Assembly (NCBI RefSeq): GCF_014701095.1
Contig: NZ_AP023439.1
Coordinates: 4,142,001 to 4,206,000 of the forward strand
DNA length: 64,000 nt
From: Streptomyces tuirus
Lineage (GTDB): Bacteria; Actinomycetota; Actinomycetes; Streptomycetales; Streptomycetaceae
Direction of reading: 5' to 3'
Positions 15,986-25,700 of this stretch are shown one piece after another; within the stretch, counting starts at the first letter, position 1, and every line of letters starts with the position of its first letter. A model generated the notes under the pieces. The model had not been told where the DNA came from and ran no database searches. It worked only from the letters and a program-made list of their open reading frames with translations. Made by a program: the position numbers and the translations under genes.

Positions 15986-18832
15986 TTGTCCCCGACCAGC
16001 GAGACCGCGAAGGGCGGCCGCCGACTCGTCATCGTCGAGTCGCCTGCCAAGGCGAAGACGATCAAGGGCTATCTCGGCCCCGGCTACATCGTCGAGGCGA
16101 GCGTCGGGCACATCCGCGACCTTCCCAACGGCGCCGCCGAGGTGCCCGAGAAGTACACCGGCGAGGTCCGCCGCCTCGGTGTGGACGTCGAACACGACTT
16201 CCAGCCGATCTATGTGGTCAACGCCGACAAGAAGGCACAGGTCAAGAAGCTCAAGGACCTGCTGAAGGAGTCCGACGAACTCTTCCTCGCCACCGATGAG
16301 GACCGCGAGGGCGAGGCCATCGCCTGGCATCTCCAGGAGGTGCTCAAGCCCAAGGTCCCGGTCAAGCGGATGGTCTTCCACGAGATCACCAAGGCCGCGA
16401 TCCAGGCCGCCGTCGCCAACCCGCGCCAGCTCAACCAGAAGCTCGTCGACGCCCAGGAGACCCGCCGCATCCTCGACCGCCTCTACGGCTACGAGGTCTC
16501 GCCGGTCCTGTGGAAGAAGGTCATGCCGCGGCTGTCCGCGGGCCGCGTCCAGTCCGTCGCCACCCGGCTCGTGGTGGAGCGGGAACGCGAGCGCATCGCC
16601 TTTCGTTCGGCTGAGTACTGGGACCTGACGGGCACCTTCGCGACCGGCCGCGCCGGAGACTCGTCGGACCCGTCGTCGCTGGTCGCGCGCCTGCAGACCG
16701 TCGACGGCAGGCGGGTCGCACAGGGCCGCGACTTCGACTCCCTCGGACAACTGAAGAGCGCGAACACCCTCCACCTCGACGAGGCGAACGCCCGCGCCCT
16801 GGCCGCCGCCCTGGAGCAGACGCGGTTCGCCGTCCGCTCGGTCGAGTCCAAGCCGTACCGCCGCTCGCCGTACGCCCCGTTCCGTACGACGACGATGCAG
16901 CAGGAGGCCAGCCGCAAGCTCGGCTTCGGCGCGAAGGCCACCATGCAGGTCGCGCAGAAGCTGTACGAGAACGGCTACATCACCTACATGCGTACGGACT
17001 CCACGACCCTGAGCGACACGGCGGTCGCCGCCGCCCGCGCCCAGGTCACGCAGCTGTACGGCGCCGACTACCTGCCGCCGCAGCCGAGGACGTACGCCGG
17101 GAAGGTCAAGAACGCGCAGGAGGCCCACGAGGCGATCCGCCCCTCGGGTGATCGTTTCCGCACTCCCGCCGAGACCGGACTGACCGGTGACCAGTTCAAG
17201 CTGTACGAGCTGATCTGGAAGCGGACCGTCGCCTCCCAGATGAAGGACGCGACCGGCAACAGCGTCACGGTGAAGATCGGCGGCACGGCGGCCGACGGCC
17301 GGGACGTCGAGTTCAGCGCGTCCGGCAAGACGATCACCTTCCACGGCTTCCTCAAGGCCTACGTCGAGGGTGCCGACGACCCGAACGCCGAGCTGGACGA
17401 CCGCGAGCGCCGGCTGCCCCAGGTCTCCGAGGGCGACGCCCTGAGCGCGCAGGAGATCACGGTCGACGGGCACGCCACCAAGCCCCCGGCCCGCTACACC
17501 GAGGCCTCCCTGGTCAAGGAGCTGGAAGAGCGGGAGATCGGCCGCCCGTCGACGTACGCGTCGATCATCGGCACGATCCTCGACCGCGGCTACGTGTTCA
17601 AGAAGGGCACGGCCCTGGTGCCGTCCTTCCTGTCCTTCGCCGTGGTCAACCTCCTGGAGAAGCACTTCGGGCGGCTCGTCGACTACGACTTCACCGCCAA
17701 GATGGAGGACGACCTCGACCGCATCGCCCGCGGTGAGGCCCAGGCCGTGCCGTGGCTGAAGCGGTTCTACTTCGGCGAGGGCACCGTCAGCGGGGCCGCG
17801 GCCGATGCCGGCAACGGCGACGGGGACCACCTCGGCGGCCTCAAGGAGCTGGTGACGGACCTGGGCGCGATCGACGCGCGCGAGGTGTCGTCCTTCCCGG
17901 TGGGCAACGACATCGTGCTGCGGGTCGGCCGCTACGGGCCGTACATCGAGCGCGGCGAGAAGGACACCGAGCAGCACCAGCGCGCCGACATCCCCGACGA
18001 CCTGGCGCCCGACGAGCTGACCGTCGACCTCGCGGAGGAACTGCTCGCCAAGCCGAGCGGCGACTACGAGCTGGGCACGGACCCGGCCACCGGCCACACG
18101 ATCGTCGCCAAGGACGGCCGCTACGGCCCGTACGTGACGGAGATCCTCCCCGAGGGCACCCCGAAGACGGGCAAGAACGCGGTCAAGCCGCGTACGGCGT
18201 CCCTGTTCAAGACCATGTCCCTCGACACGGTCACCCTCGACGACGCCCTGAAGCTGATGTCGCTGCCGCGTGTCGTCGGCGTCGACCCCGAGGGCCAGGA
18301 GATCACCGCGCAGAACGGCCGCTACGGTCCGTACCTGAAGAAGGGCACGGACTCGCGCTCGCTCCAGTCCGAGGAGCAGCTCTTCACGATCACGCTGGAG
18401 GAGGCGCTGGCGATCTACGCCCAGCCCAAGCAGCGTGGCCGGGCCGCGGCCAAGCCGCCGCTGAAGGAGCTGGGCACCGACCCGGTCAGCGAGAAGCCGG
18501 TCGTGGTCAAGGACGGCCGCTTCGGCCCGTACGTCACCGACGGGGAGACCAACGCGACCCTGCGCTCCGGCGACAGCGTCGAGGAGATCACCCCGGAGCG
18601 CGGTTTCGAGCTGCTTGCCGAGAAGCGCGCCAAGGGGCCGGCGAAGAAGACCGCGAAGAAGGCGGTCAAGAAGGCACCGGCCAAGAAGACGACGACGGCG
18701 AAGAAGACGACGGCCAAGAAGACCGCGGCGAAGAAGACCACCACCGCGAAGAAGACGACGGCCAAGAAGACCACCACCGCGAAGAAGACGGCCGCCAAGA
18801 CGGCCACCGCCACCAAGTCCACGGAGGACTGA
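15986..18832 (+). CDS. topA: DNA topoisomerase I
   Basis: Type IA topoisomerase, 948 aa, TTG start (MSPTSETAKG) preceded by GGAGAG. The Toprim motif LVIVESPAKAKTI and acidic DEDREGEAIAWH are present. The active-site Tyr is residue 334 in YITYMRTDSTT. The C-terminal part has four GRYGPY/GRFGPY repeats instead of zinc fingers. The last about 65 residues are a Lys/Ala/Thr tail of AKKT units, known in Streptomyces TopA to increase processivity. The stop codon lies in the first unit of a four-copy repeat (18818-18906). Confidence 0.98.
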   Translation: MSPTSETAKGGRRLVIVESPAKAKTIKGYLGPGYIVEASVGHIRDLPNGAAEVPEKYTGEVRRLGVDVEHDFQPIYVVNADKKAQVKKLKDLLKESDELFLATDEDREGEAIAWHLQEVLKPKVPVKRMVFHEITKAAIQAAVANPRQLNQKLVDAQETRRILDRLYGYEVSPVLWKKVMPRLSAGRVQSVATRLVVERERERIAFRSAEYWDLTGTFATGRAGDSSDPSSLVARLQTVDGRRVAQGRDFDSLGQLKSANTLHLDEANARALAAALEQTRFAVRSVESKPYRRSPYAPFRTTTMQQEASRKLGFGAKATMQVAQKLYENGYITYMRTDSTTLSDTAVAAARAQVTQLYGADYLPPQPRTYAGKVKNAQEAHEAIRPSGDRFRTPAETGLTGDQFKLYELIWKRTVASQMKDATGNSVTVKIGGTAADGRDVEFSASGKTITFHGFLKAYVEGADDPNAELDDRERRLPQVSEGDALSAQEITVDGHATKPPARYTEASLVKELEEREIGRPSTYASIIGTILDRGYVFKKGTALVPSFLSFAVVNLLEKHFGRLVDYDFTAKMEDDLDRIARGEAQAVPWLKRFYFGEGTVSGAAADAGNGDGDHLGGLKELVTDLGAIDAREVSSFPVGNDIVLRVGRYGPYIERGEKDTEQHQRADIPDDLAPDELTVDLAEELLAKPSGDYELGTDPATGHTIVAKDGRYGPYVTEILPEGTPKTGKNAVKPRTASLFKTMSLDTVTLDDALKLMSLPRVVGVDPEGQEITAQNGRYGPYLKKGTDSRSLQSEEQLFTITLEEALAIYAQPKQRGRAAAKPPLKELGTDPVSEKPVVVKDGRFGPYVTDGETNATLRSGDSVEEITPERGFELLAEKRAKGPAKKTAKKAVKKAPAKKTTTAKKTTAKKTAAKKTTTAKKTTAKKTTTAKKTAAKTATATKSTED

Positions 18833-18906
18833 GGCCGTTCCACGGAGGACTGAGGCCGTTGTCCACGGAGGACTGAGGTCGTTGTCCACGGAGGGCTGAG
18901 GTCGTT
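18818..18906 (+). repeat. Four-copy repeat duplicating the topA stop region
   Basis: TCCACGGAGGACTGAGGCCG and close variants begin at 18818, 18839, 18862 and 18885 (periods 21, 23 and 23). Copy 1 encodes the final STED residues and stop of topA; copies 2-4 are downstream. Copies 3 and 4 are preceded by TTG, creating TTGTCCACG, a near match to a DnaA box. Confidence 0.9.
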
Positions 18907-18921
18907 CGGGCCCTGTTCGGA

Positions 18922-18998
18922 ATCCGGACCATTCGGTCCGGATCCTGGCCCAGGGTTCGGAAAGCGAACGCCCCGGCAACACTTCGGTGTCGGGGCGT
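18922..18998 (+). terminator. Tandem terminators after topA
   Basis: A 9-bp stem with ATTC loop (18922-18930 with 18935-18943) is followed by ACGCCCCG (18968-18975) pairing with 18991-18998. The second hairpin has an inner ACAC-TTCG-GTGT stem, a stable UUCG tetraloop. Confidence 0.8.
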
Positions 18999-19053
18999 GC
19001 GCATGCCAGACCGCGCCCCTCAAGGTGTCGGTGGCTCCCGATAGGCTGAACGC

Positions 19054-22000
19054 ATGACGCGAGCCGACCACCAAACGGCCCCTCAGCCCGCCCCCGACGA
19101 CGCCCTGGTCGCGGACTCCCGCGAGCGTGCCGTCCGCGCCCTGCTGCGACGACCGCAGCTGAAGCGGTTGTGGAGCGCACAGCTCGTGGGTGGCGTGGGG
19201 GACACCCTCGCCCTTCTCGTGCTGGTCGTCCTGGCCCTTCAGGCGGCCGTCGCCGAGGGCTCTTTCGGGGGCGGCTACCGGGGCGTGGCGTTCGCAGTGG
19301 CGACCGTTTTCGGGGTGCGGATCCTCGCGACCCTCCTGTTCGGCGCCGTCCTGCTCGGCCCGCTCACCGCGCTCACCTCGCAGGACGGCCCGCTCGACCG
19401 GCGCTGGACCATGGTGGGCGCCGACGGTCTGCGCGCCGCGCTGCTCATCGTCGCGCCCCTGTGGATCGACTGGACGCCGGAGAACGCACTGGCCGTCCTC
19501 CTCGTCACGGCCTTCGTGGCCGGAGTCGCCGAGCGGTTCTGGACGGTGTGCCGTGAGAGCGCCGCGCCCGCGCTGCTCCCCGCCCCGCCGCCCGAGGGGG
19601 CGACGGTCCGTCCGCTACCCGACCACATGGACGCCCTGCGCCGGCTGTCGCTGCGCACCGGCTTCGTGGCGATCCCCCTCGCCGCCGTCGCGCTGGTCGT
19701 CGCGTCCCTGTTCAACAACGTGCTGGGCGCCGGCATCGACTGGTTCGGCCAGCACCAGGCGGCCCTCGCCTCCTACGTGGCCGCCGGGCTGTTCGCCGCG
19801 TCCCTGTCCGTGCTGACCTTCCTGGAGCTGCCCGGTACGCGCACGCCGCGCGCGCGGTCGCCGCTCGAGGGACTGCGCCGCCCGAGGACCGGCACCGGCT
19901 CCGACAAGGGCCGCACCGGCGCGATGCCGCTGCTGGTCCTGGCCTGCGCCGCCGTCGCCGCGGCGGTGTCGGCCGCCGTCGCGGTGGCCGTGCTGCACGC
20001 CAAGGACCTGGGCGGCGGCCCGGTGCTCTACGGCCTGTTCGTGGCCGCGCTGACCGGCGGTGTCGTCGCCGGCATCCGTACGGCGCCCGCCCTGGTGCCC
20101 GCGCTGTCGCGCCGCCGGCTGCTCGCGCTGACCATCGCCTTCACCGGTGTCGCCCTGCTGGCCGCCGGGCTGATCCCGGACGTCACCACGGTGCTGCTGA
20201 TCCTCGCGCTGGCCGGCGTCGGCGCGGGCCTGTCCGCCAACATCGGGCACACCCTCCTCGACCAGGAGGCCGAGGAGTACCGGCGGCCCCGCACGACGGA
20301 GCACCTGCACGCGGTCGTCCGGGTCAGCGTGGCACTCGGCGCGCTCATCGCCCCGCTGGTCGCGGCGGCGATCGGGCCGCACCGGCTGGAGAGCGGCAAG
20401 TTCGTCTTCGCGCACGGCGGCGCGGCCTTCACGCTGATGCTGGCCGGTGCCCTGCTGCTGCCGGTCGCCGCGCTGGTGCTGGCCAAGGTCGACGACCGTT
20501 CCGGTGTGCCGCTGCGGCAGGACCTGAAGGACGCGCTGCTCGGCGGCGACGACCCGGAGCAGGGGGCCGCGGCCGCCGGCTTCTTCATCGCCCTGGAGGG
20601 CGGCGACGGCGCCGGCAAGTCCACGCAGGCCGAGGCGCTCGCCGAGTGGATCCGCGCCAAGGGCCACGAGGTCGTGCTGACGCGCGAGCCCGGTGCGACG
20701 CCGGTGGGCAAGCGGCTGCGGTCGATCCTGCTGGACGTGTCGAGCGCGGGCCTGTCGCACCGCGCGGAGGCGCTGCTGTACGCGGCCGACCGGGCCGAGC
20801 ACATCGACACCGTCGTACGGCCCGCCCTGGAGCGTGGCGCGGTCGTCATCTCCGACCGGTACATCGACTCCTCCGTCGCCTACCAGGGTGCCGGCCGCGA
20901 CCTGTCGCCGACCGAGATCGCCCGGATCAACCGCTGGGCGACGAACGGACTCGTGCCGCATCTGACCGTGCTGCTGGACGTCGCGCCGGAGACCGCGCGC
21001 GAGCGGTTCACCGAGGCGCCGGACCGGCTGGAGTCGGAGCCCGCCGAGTTCCACGCGCGCGTGCGGGCCGGTTTCCTGACCCTGGCCGCCGCCGACGCCG
21101 GGCGGTACCTGGTGGTGGACGCCGGCCAGGAGCCCGAGGCCGTCACGACGGTCATCCGGCACCGGCTCGACCAGGTGCTGCCCCTGTCCGAGGCCGAGGT
21201 CAAGGCACGGGAGGAGGCGCGGAAGAAGGCCGAGGAGGAAGCCCGCCGCAAGGCCGAGGAAGAGGCCGCCCGCAAGGCCGAGGAGGAGCGCCTGGAGCGC
21301 GAGCGCCAGGAGCAGCTCGCCAAGCTGCGCGCCGAGGAGGAGGAGCGCAAGCGCCGCGAGCTGGAGGAGGCGCAGCGCCGCGAGGCCGAACGGCAGGCGG
21401 AGGAGGCCCGGCGACGGGCCGAGGAAGCGCAGCGGAAGGCCGAGGAGGAGCGGGCCCGGCTCCTCGCGGAGGAGAAGGCGCGCGCCGAGGAGGAGGCCCG
21501 CCGCAAGGCGGAGGAGGAGCGGCGCCGCAAGCAGGCCGAGGAGGAGGCGCGACTGCGTGCCGAGGCCGAGGCGCTCCGGCTGGAGAAGCAGCGCAAGGCC
21601 GAGGCGGCGCTGCTGCGGGCCGAGGAGGCCCGCCGGCTCGCCGAGGCGGCAGCGGCTGCGGCCGAGGCCGGGCCGAAGAACACGGCTCCGAAGAGTTCCG
21701 CTCCGAAGGGCGCCCCGGGTTCCGTGACCGGTCAGGACGCGGCGACCGTGCCCACGCCGGTGGTGACACCGGGCGGTACGGGGGACGACACGACGGTGCT
21801 GCGCCCGGTGCGGGACGAAGAGCGGGGTCCGGGCCGGGCCAACGCCGGGTCGGAGGCCGACGTGACGGCCGAGCTGCCCAAGCCACCGGTTCCGCCTCGC
21901 GCCGGGGACGAGACCGAGGTGCTGCCGCAGGTGCCGAACCGGGACGCCTCCGGTGCGGCCGACGAGACGGCGGTACTGCCTCCGGTCCGGCCGGGCGACG

Positions 22001-22347
22001 CCGAGGAGACCGCGGTGCTGCCCCCGGTCCGGCCGGCGGACGCCGAGGAGACGGCCGTCCTGCCGCCGGTGCGCGGGGACGACCCGGCGGACCGGGTGCC
22101 GCCCGAGTACTTCCGCAAGGACGCCCCGGCCGCCCGGCCCGACGGTACCGGTACCGGTACCGAGGACCGTACGCGGGAGATGCCCCAGGTCGACGCCGAC
22201 GGGGCGCCGCGCCGCCGCCGGTCCGACTGGGCCGAGGAGACGCCGCTGGACGACCTGCCCTCGCTGGCGGACGAGCTGCTCGGGCCGCACGACGAGGAGC
22301 CGGACGAGGGACGCGGCCGCCGCGGCAGGGGTGGCCGGGGGCGCTGA
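19054..22347 (+). CDS. tmk: Thymidylate kinase fused to MFS-like membrane domain and coiled-coil tail
   Basis: 1097 aa with three parts. Residues 1-490 form an MFS-like membrane domain of about 12 hydrophobic segments. Residues 509-715 are a complete dTMP kinase (P-loop GGDGAGKST at 516-524, DRYIDSSVAYQG, and the lid region near DRLESEP). Residues 720-880 are an E/K/R/A-rich continuous coiled coil, followed by an acidic disordered tail with three ETAVLPPVR repeats. The fusion is conserved in Streptomyces. TAGGCT 6 nt before the ATG suggests a leaderless message. dTMP kinase makes dTDP for DNA synthesis; the role of the membrane part is unknown. Confidence 0.93.
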   Translation: MTRADHQTAPQPAPDDALVADSRERAVRALLRRPQLKRLWSAQLVGGVGDTLALLVLVVLALQAAVAEGSFGGGYRGVAFAVATVFGVRILATLLFGAVLLGPLTALTSQDGPLDRRWTMVGADGLRAALLIVAPLWIDWTPENALAVLLVTAFVAGVAERFWTVCRESAAPALLPAPPPEGATVRPLPDHMDALRRLSLRTGFVAIPLAAVALVVASLFNNVLGAGIDWFGQHQAALASYVAAGLFAASLSVLTFLELPGTRTPRARSPLEGLRRPRTGTGSDKGRTGAMPLLVLACAAVAAAVSAAVAVAVLHAKDLGGGPVLYGLFVAALTGGVVAGIRTAPALVPALSRRRLLALTIAFTGVALLAAGLIPDVTTVLLILALAGVGAGLSANIGHTLLDQEAEEYRRPRTTEHLHAVVRVSVALGALIAPLVAAAIGPHRLESGKFVFAHGGAAFTLMLAGALLLPVAALVLAKVDDRSGVPLRQDLKDALLGGDDPEQGAAAAGFFIALEGGDGAGKSTQAEALAEWIRAKGHEVVLTREPGATPVGKRLRSILLDVSSAGLSHRAEALLYAADRAEHIDTVVRPALERGAVVISDRYIDSSVAYQGAGRDLSPTEIARINRWATNGLVPHLTVLLDVAPETARERFTEAPDRLESEPAEFHARVRAGFLTLAAADAGRYLVVDAGQEPEAVTTVIRHRLDQVLPLSEAEVKAREEARKKAEEEARRKAEEEAARKAEEERLERERQEQLAKLRAEEEERKRRELEEAQRREAERQAEEARRRAEEAQRKAEEERARLLAEEKARAEEEARRKAEEERRRKQAEEEARLRAEAEALRLEKQRKAEAALLRAEEARRLAEAAAAAAEAGPKNTAPKSSAPKGAPGSVTGQDAATVPTPVVTPGGTGDDTTVLRPVRDEERGPGRANAGSEADVTAELPKPPVPPRAGDETEVLPQVPNRDASGAADETAVLPPVRPGDAEETAVLPPVRPADAEETAVLPPVRGDDPADRVPPEYFRKDAPAARPDGTGTGTEDRTREMPQVDADGAPRRRRSDWAEETPLDDLPSLADELLGPHDEEPDEGRGRRGRGGRGR

Positions 22348-22450
22348 CGCCTCCTACGCATGCGAGATCGGGTGGGGCGGCAGGCGTTGTCAGTGGTCGC
22401 CCCCACAATGGATCTGGCAACGCGGACGTGACGGAAGGGCGGCGTGACCC

Positions 22451-23656
22451 ATGACCGTGTGGGACGACCTCGTCGGGCAGGAAAGGGTGAGCGAGCAGCT
22501 GGCCGCTGCCGCCCGGGACGCCGACGCCCTGGTCACCGCAGCCGTCACCGGCACAGCGCCGCCCGAGGCGTCGAAGATGACGCACGCGTGGCTGTTCACG
22601 GGCCCGCCCGGCGCCGGGCGCAACCAGGCGGCCCGCGCGTTCGCGGCGGCGCTGCAGTGCGTCAGCCCCGACCGCGCCCTCGGCGGCTCCCCGGGCTGCG
22701 GCTTCTGCGACGGCTGCCACACGGCACTGATCGGCACGCACGCCGACGTCACCTCCGTCGCCGCCGTCGGCAGTCAGATCCTCGCCGAGGACATGCGCGA
22801 CACCGTCCGCAAGTCCTTCACCTCGCCGGCGACCGGCCGCTGGCAGATCATCCTCGTCGAGGACGCCGAGCGGCTGAACGAGAAGTCGGCGAACGCCGTC
22901 CTCAAGGCAGTGGAGGAGCCCGCCCCCCGCACGGTCTGGCTGCTGTGCGCCCCCTCCATCGAGGACGTCCTGCCGACCATCCGCTCCCGCTGCCGCCACC
23001 TGAACCTGAGCACGCCGAGGGTCGACGCCATCGCCGACATGCTCGTCCGCCGCGAGGGCATCGAGCCGGACGTCGCCGCCGCCGCGGCCCGCGCGACCCA
23101 GGGCCACGTCGAGAGGGCGCGCCGCCTGGCCACCGACCCGGCCGCGCGAGAACGCCGCGCCGCCGTGCTCAGGCTGCCGCTGCGCGTCGAGGAGATCGGC
23201 GGCGCGCTCAAGGCGGCCCAGGAGCTGGTCGACGCGGCCGCCGAGGACGCCAAGCAGCTCGCGGAGGAGACGGACTCCAAGGAGACCGAGGAGCTGAAGG
23301 CCGCTCTCGGCGCCGCCCAGGGCGGCCGCATGCCCCGGGGCACCGCGGGCGTGATGAAGGACCTGGAGGACAAGCAGAAGCGCCGCAGAACGCGCACGCA
23401 GCGTGACAGCCTCGATCTCGCCCTGACCGACCTCACGGCCTTCTACCGCGACGTCCTCGCCCTCCAGCTCGGCTCGCGCGTGGCCATCGCCAACGCGGAC
23501 TCCGAGGACGCCCTGGAGCGCCTCGCCCGCGGCAGCTCCCCGGAGTCCACGCTCCGCCGCATCGAGGCGATCGCCGCCTGCCGTGACGCCCTCGACCGCA
23601 ATGTGGCGCCGCTGCTCGCGGTGGAGGCGATGACGATGGCGCTCAGAGCGGGCTGA
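22451..23656 (+). CDS. holB: DNA polymerase III subunit delta-prime
   Basis: Clamp-loader delta-prime subunit, 401 aa. N-terminal AAA+ domain starts at VWDDLVGQE. The P-loop GPPGAGRNQA has Arg instead of Lys, and the SRC-type motif SRCRHLNL is present. This fits the stator role of delta-prime, which does not hydrolyse ATP. A four-cysteine zinc module (C..CGFCDGCH) lies near residue 80. GGAAGG precedes the ATG. Lies 103 nt after tmk, which is a common pairing of these two genes. Confidence 0.93.
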   Translation: MTVWDDLVGQERVSEQLAAAARDADALVTAAVTGTAPPEASKMTHAWLFTGPPGAGRNQAARAFAAALQCVSPDRALGGSPGCGFCDGCHTALIGTHADVTSVAAVGSQILAEDMRDTVRKSFTSPATGRWQIILVEDAERLNEKSANAVLKAVEEPAPRTVWLLCAPSIEDVLPTIRSRCRHLNLSTPRVDAIADMLVRREGIEPDVAAAAARATQGHVERARRLATDPAARERRAAVLRLPLRVEEIGGALKAAQELVDAAAEDAKQLAEETDSKETEELKAALGAAQGGRMPRGTAGVMKDLEDKQKRRRTRTQRDSLDLALTDLTAFYRDVLALQLGSRVAIANADSEDALERLARGSSPESTLRRIEAIAACRDALDRNVAPLLAVEAMTMALRAG

Positions 23657-23838
23657 GGAAACGGGCGGAAACGGGCGGCCCTGCAGCGCGCGGGCAGACT
23701 GCTGCGGCTCCGGCGGTTCCGGGGCTCGGGCGGCTCCGGCGGCTCCGGGGCGACGGCTCCGCGTTGACGACGTAACTCGTACGAGGCACGACGCGCACGC
23801 ACGGCACCCATTCCGTCGCCCAGAGTTACGCTCGCTGG

Positions 23839-25461
23839 ATGTACACACGGCGCACCCCCCGTTCCGCCTCCGGCTCCGGTGGTCTCCACCGCAGGACACG
23901 AAGCCGGGCCAAAACCGCTGCCGGCCTGCTCGCCACGGCCGCGCTGCTCGTCTCCGCCTGTTCCTCCGGGAGCGCGACGACGTCAGCCGCCTCGGCGGCG
24001 GCGGAGGCGGCGCTGGTCGAGCTGCCGCAAGCCACGCCCGCGGCGCTGACGTCGTACTACGGGCAGAAGCCGGCGTGGCGCGCATGCGGTGTCCCCGGCT
24101 TCGAGTGCGCCACCCTCAAGGCACCGCTCGACTACGCCACGCCGTCCTCGGGTGACGTCCGGCTGGCCCTCACCCGCAAGAAGGCCACCGGCCCCGGCAA
24201 GCGGCTGGGCTCGCTGCTCGTGAACCCGGGCGGGCCGGGCGGCTCGGCGATCGGCTACGTGCAGGCGTACGCGGGCATCGGCTACCCGGCCGAGGTGCGG
24301 GCCCGCTACGACATGGTGGCGGTCGACCCGCGCGGCGTGGCCCGCAGTGAGCCCGTCAAGTGTCTGGACGGGCCGGACATGGACACGTACACACAGACGG
24401 ACGCCACCCCCGACGACGGCAAGGAGACGGACGGGCTGGTCGCGGCGTACCGGACGTTCGCCGAGGGCTGCGGAGCGGACGCGCCCCGGCTGCTGCGCCA
24501 CGTGTCCACCGTGGAGGCGGCCCGGGACATGGACATCGTGCGGGCGGTCCTCGGCGACAAGAAGCTGAACTACGTCGGGGCCTCCTACGGCACCTTCCTC
24601 GGGGCGACGTACGCCGGGCTCTTCCCGGACCGGGCGGGGCGACTGGTGCTGGACGGCGCGATGGACCCGTCGCTGCCCGCCCGGCGGCTGAACCTCGAAC
24701 AGACGGCGGGCTTCGAGACGGCGTTCCGCTCGTTCGCGAAGGACTGCGCACGGCGGGCCGACTGCCCGCTGGGCGGCAAGGGCGCCTCGCCCGAGCGGGT
24801 CGGGGAGAACCTCAAGGCGTTCTTCGCGAAGCTGGACAGGCGGCCCGTCCGCACCGGCGACGCCGGCGGCCGCAGGCTCACCGAGTCGCTCGCCACGACC
24901 GGCGTGATCGCGGCCATGTACGACGAGGGCTCCTGGGAGCAACTTCGCGAGGCGCTGACCTCCGCGATCAAGGAGAACGACGGCTCCGGACTCCTCGTCC
25001 TGTCCGACGGCTACTACGAGCGGGACGCCGACGGCGCCTACAGCAACCTGATGTTCGCCAACGCGGCGGTGAACTGCCTGGACCTGCCGGCCTCCTTCGA
25101 CACCCCCGACGAGGTGAGCAGGGCCCTGCCCGAGTTCGAGAAGGCGTCGCCGGTCTTCGGCAAGGGCCTCGCGTGGGCGGCCCTGAACTGTGCGTACTGG
25201 CCGGTGCAGGCCACGGGTGAGCCGCACCGCATCGAGGCGAAGGGCGCCGCGCCCATCGTCGTGGTCGGCACGACCCGCGACCCCGCGACGCCGTACCGCT
25301 GGGCGAAGGCCCTGGCCGGCCAGCTCTCCTCGGCGCGCCTGCTGACCTACGAGGGTGACGGCCACACGGCCTACGGCCGCGGCAGCTCCTGCATCGACCG
25401 GACGATCAACGCCTACCTCCTCCGCGGCACCCCGCCCACGGACGGAAAGCGCTGCTCATAG
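23839..25461 (+). CDS. Secreted alpha/beta hydrolase, tripeptidyl aminopeptidase family lipoprotein
   Basis: 540 aa. Twin-arginine-like basic N-terminus, hydrophobic core and lipobox LVSAC predict a lipoprotein. The catalytic Ser is in GASYGT, the oxyanion segment is NPGGPGGSA, and the C-terminal TAP-like region has the acid and GDGHTAYG with the His. This is the SlpD/SlpE tripeptidyl aminopeptidase family, which trims peptides outside the cell. TACGCT 6 nt before the ATG fits a leaderless promoter. Followed by a terminator at 25471-25499. Confidence 0.9.
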   Translation: MYTRRTPRSASGSGGLHRRTRSRAKTAAGLLATAALLVSACSSGSATTSAASAAAEAALVELPQATPAALTSYYGQKPAWRACGVPGFECATLKAPLDYATPSSGDVRLALTRKKATGPGKRLGSLLVNPGGPGGSAIGYVQAYAGIGYPAEVRARYDMVAVDPRGVARSEPVKCLDGPDMDTYTQTDATPDDGKETDGLVAAYRTFAEGCGADAPRLLRHVSTVEAARDMDIVRAVLGDKKLNYVGASYGTFLGATYAGLFPDRAGRLVLDGAMDPSLPARRLNLEQTAGFETAFRSFAKDCARRADCPLGGKGASPERVGENLKAFFAKLDRRPVRTGDAGGRRLTESLATTGVIAAMYDEGSWEQLREALTSAIKENDGSGLLVLSDGYYERDADGAYSNLMFANAAVNCLDLPASFDTPDEVSRALPEFEKASPVFGKGLAWAALNCAYWPVQATGEPHRIEAKGAAPIVVVGTTRDPATPYRWAKALAGQLSSARLLTYEGDGHTAYGRGSSCIDRTINAYLLRGTPPTDGKRCS

Positions 25462-25470
25462 CCCTGCTCC

Positions 25471-25499
25471 CAGCCCCGGAAGACCCCCCTCCGGGGCTG
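25471..25499 (+). terminator. Terminator after the peptidase gene
   Basis: CAGCCCCGGA (25471-25480) pairs perfectly with TCCGGGGCTG (25490-25499), 10 nt after the stop. Confidence 0.85.
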
Positions 25500-25568
25500 G
25501 TGCGGAGCACCCTTCGAAACTGTGTAGACTTACCGTCGTTGCTGATCGCACCATAGTGCGGACAGCGC

Positions 25569-25645
25569 GCCGCCTTAGCTCAGATGGCCAGAGCAACGCA
25601 CTCGTAATGCGTAGGTCTCGGGTTCGAATCCCGAAGGCGGCTCCA
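25569..25645 (+). tRNA. tRNA-Thr (CGT)
   Basis: Cloverleaf: acceptor GCCGCCT (25569-25575) pairs with AGGCGGC (25635-25641). The anticodon loop ACTCGTAAT gives anticodon CGT, reading ACG (Thr). The T-arm is GGTTCGAATCC, the discriminator is U and CCA is encoded (25643-25645). A convergent 11-bp terminator follows at 25651-25681. Confidence 0.96.
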
Positions 25646-25650
25646 CTGGT

Positions 25651-25681
25651 ACCCCAGGTCGGATGGACTTCGACCTGGGGT
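25651..25681. terminator. Terminator after tRNA-Thr
   Basis: ACCCCAGGTCG (25651-25661) pairs perfectly with CGACCTGGGGT (25671-25681), followed by TTCTT. Serves the tRNA and probably also the converging AraC gene, whose stop is at 25701. Confidence 0.88.
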
Positions 25682-25700
25682 TCTTGCGTGTGGTCGGGTG

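Noticed and set aside
19054..22347. Sequencing error joining two genes (transporter and tmk)
   Set aside because: The frame is continuous with good codon bias throughout, and the same fusion is, as far as I know, common in Streptomyces.
22604..22640. Loss-of-function of holB because its P-loop Lys is Arg
   Set aside because: Delta-prime subunits normally lack ATPase activity, so the change is typical of the family.
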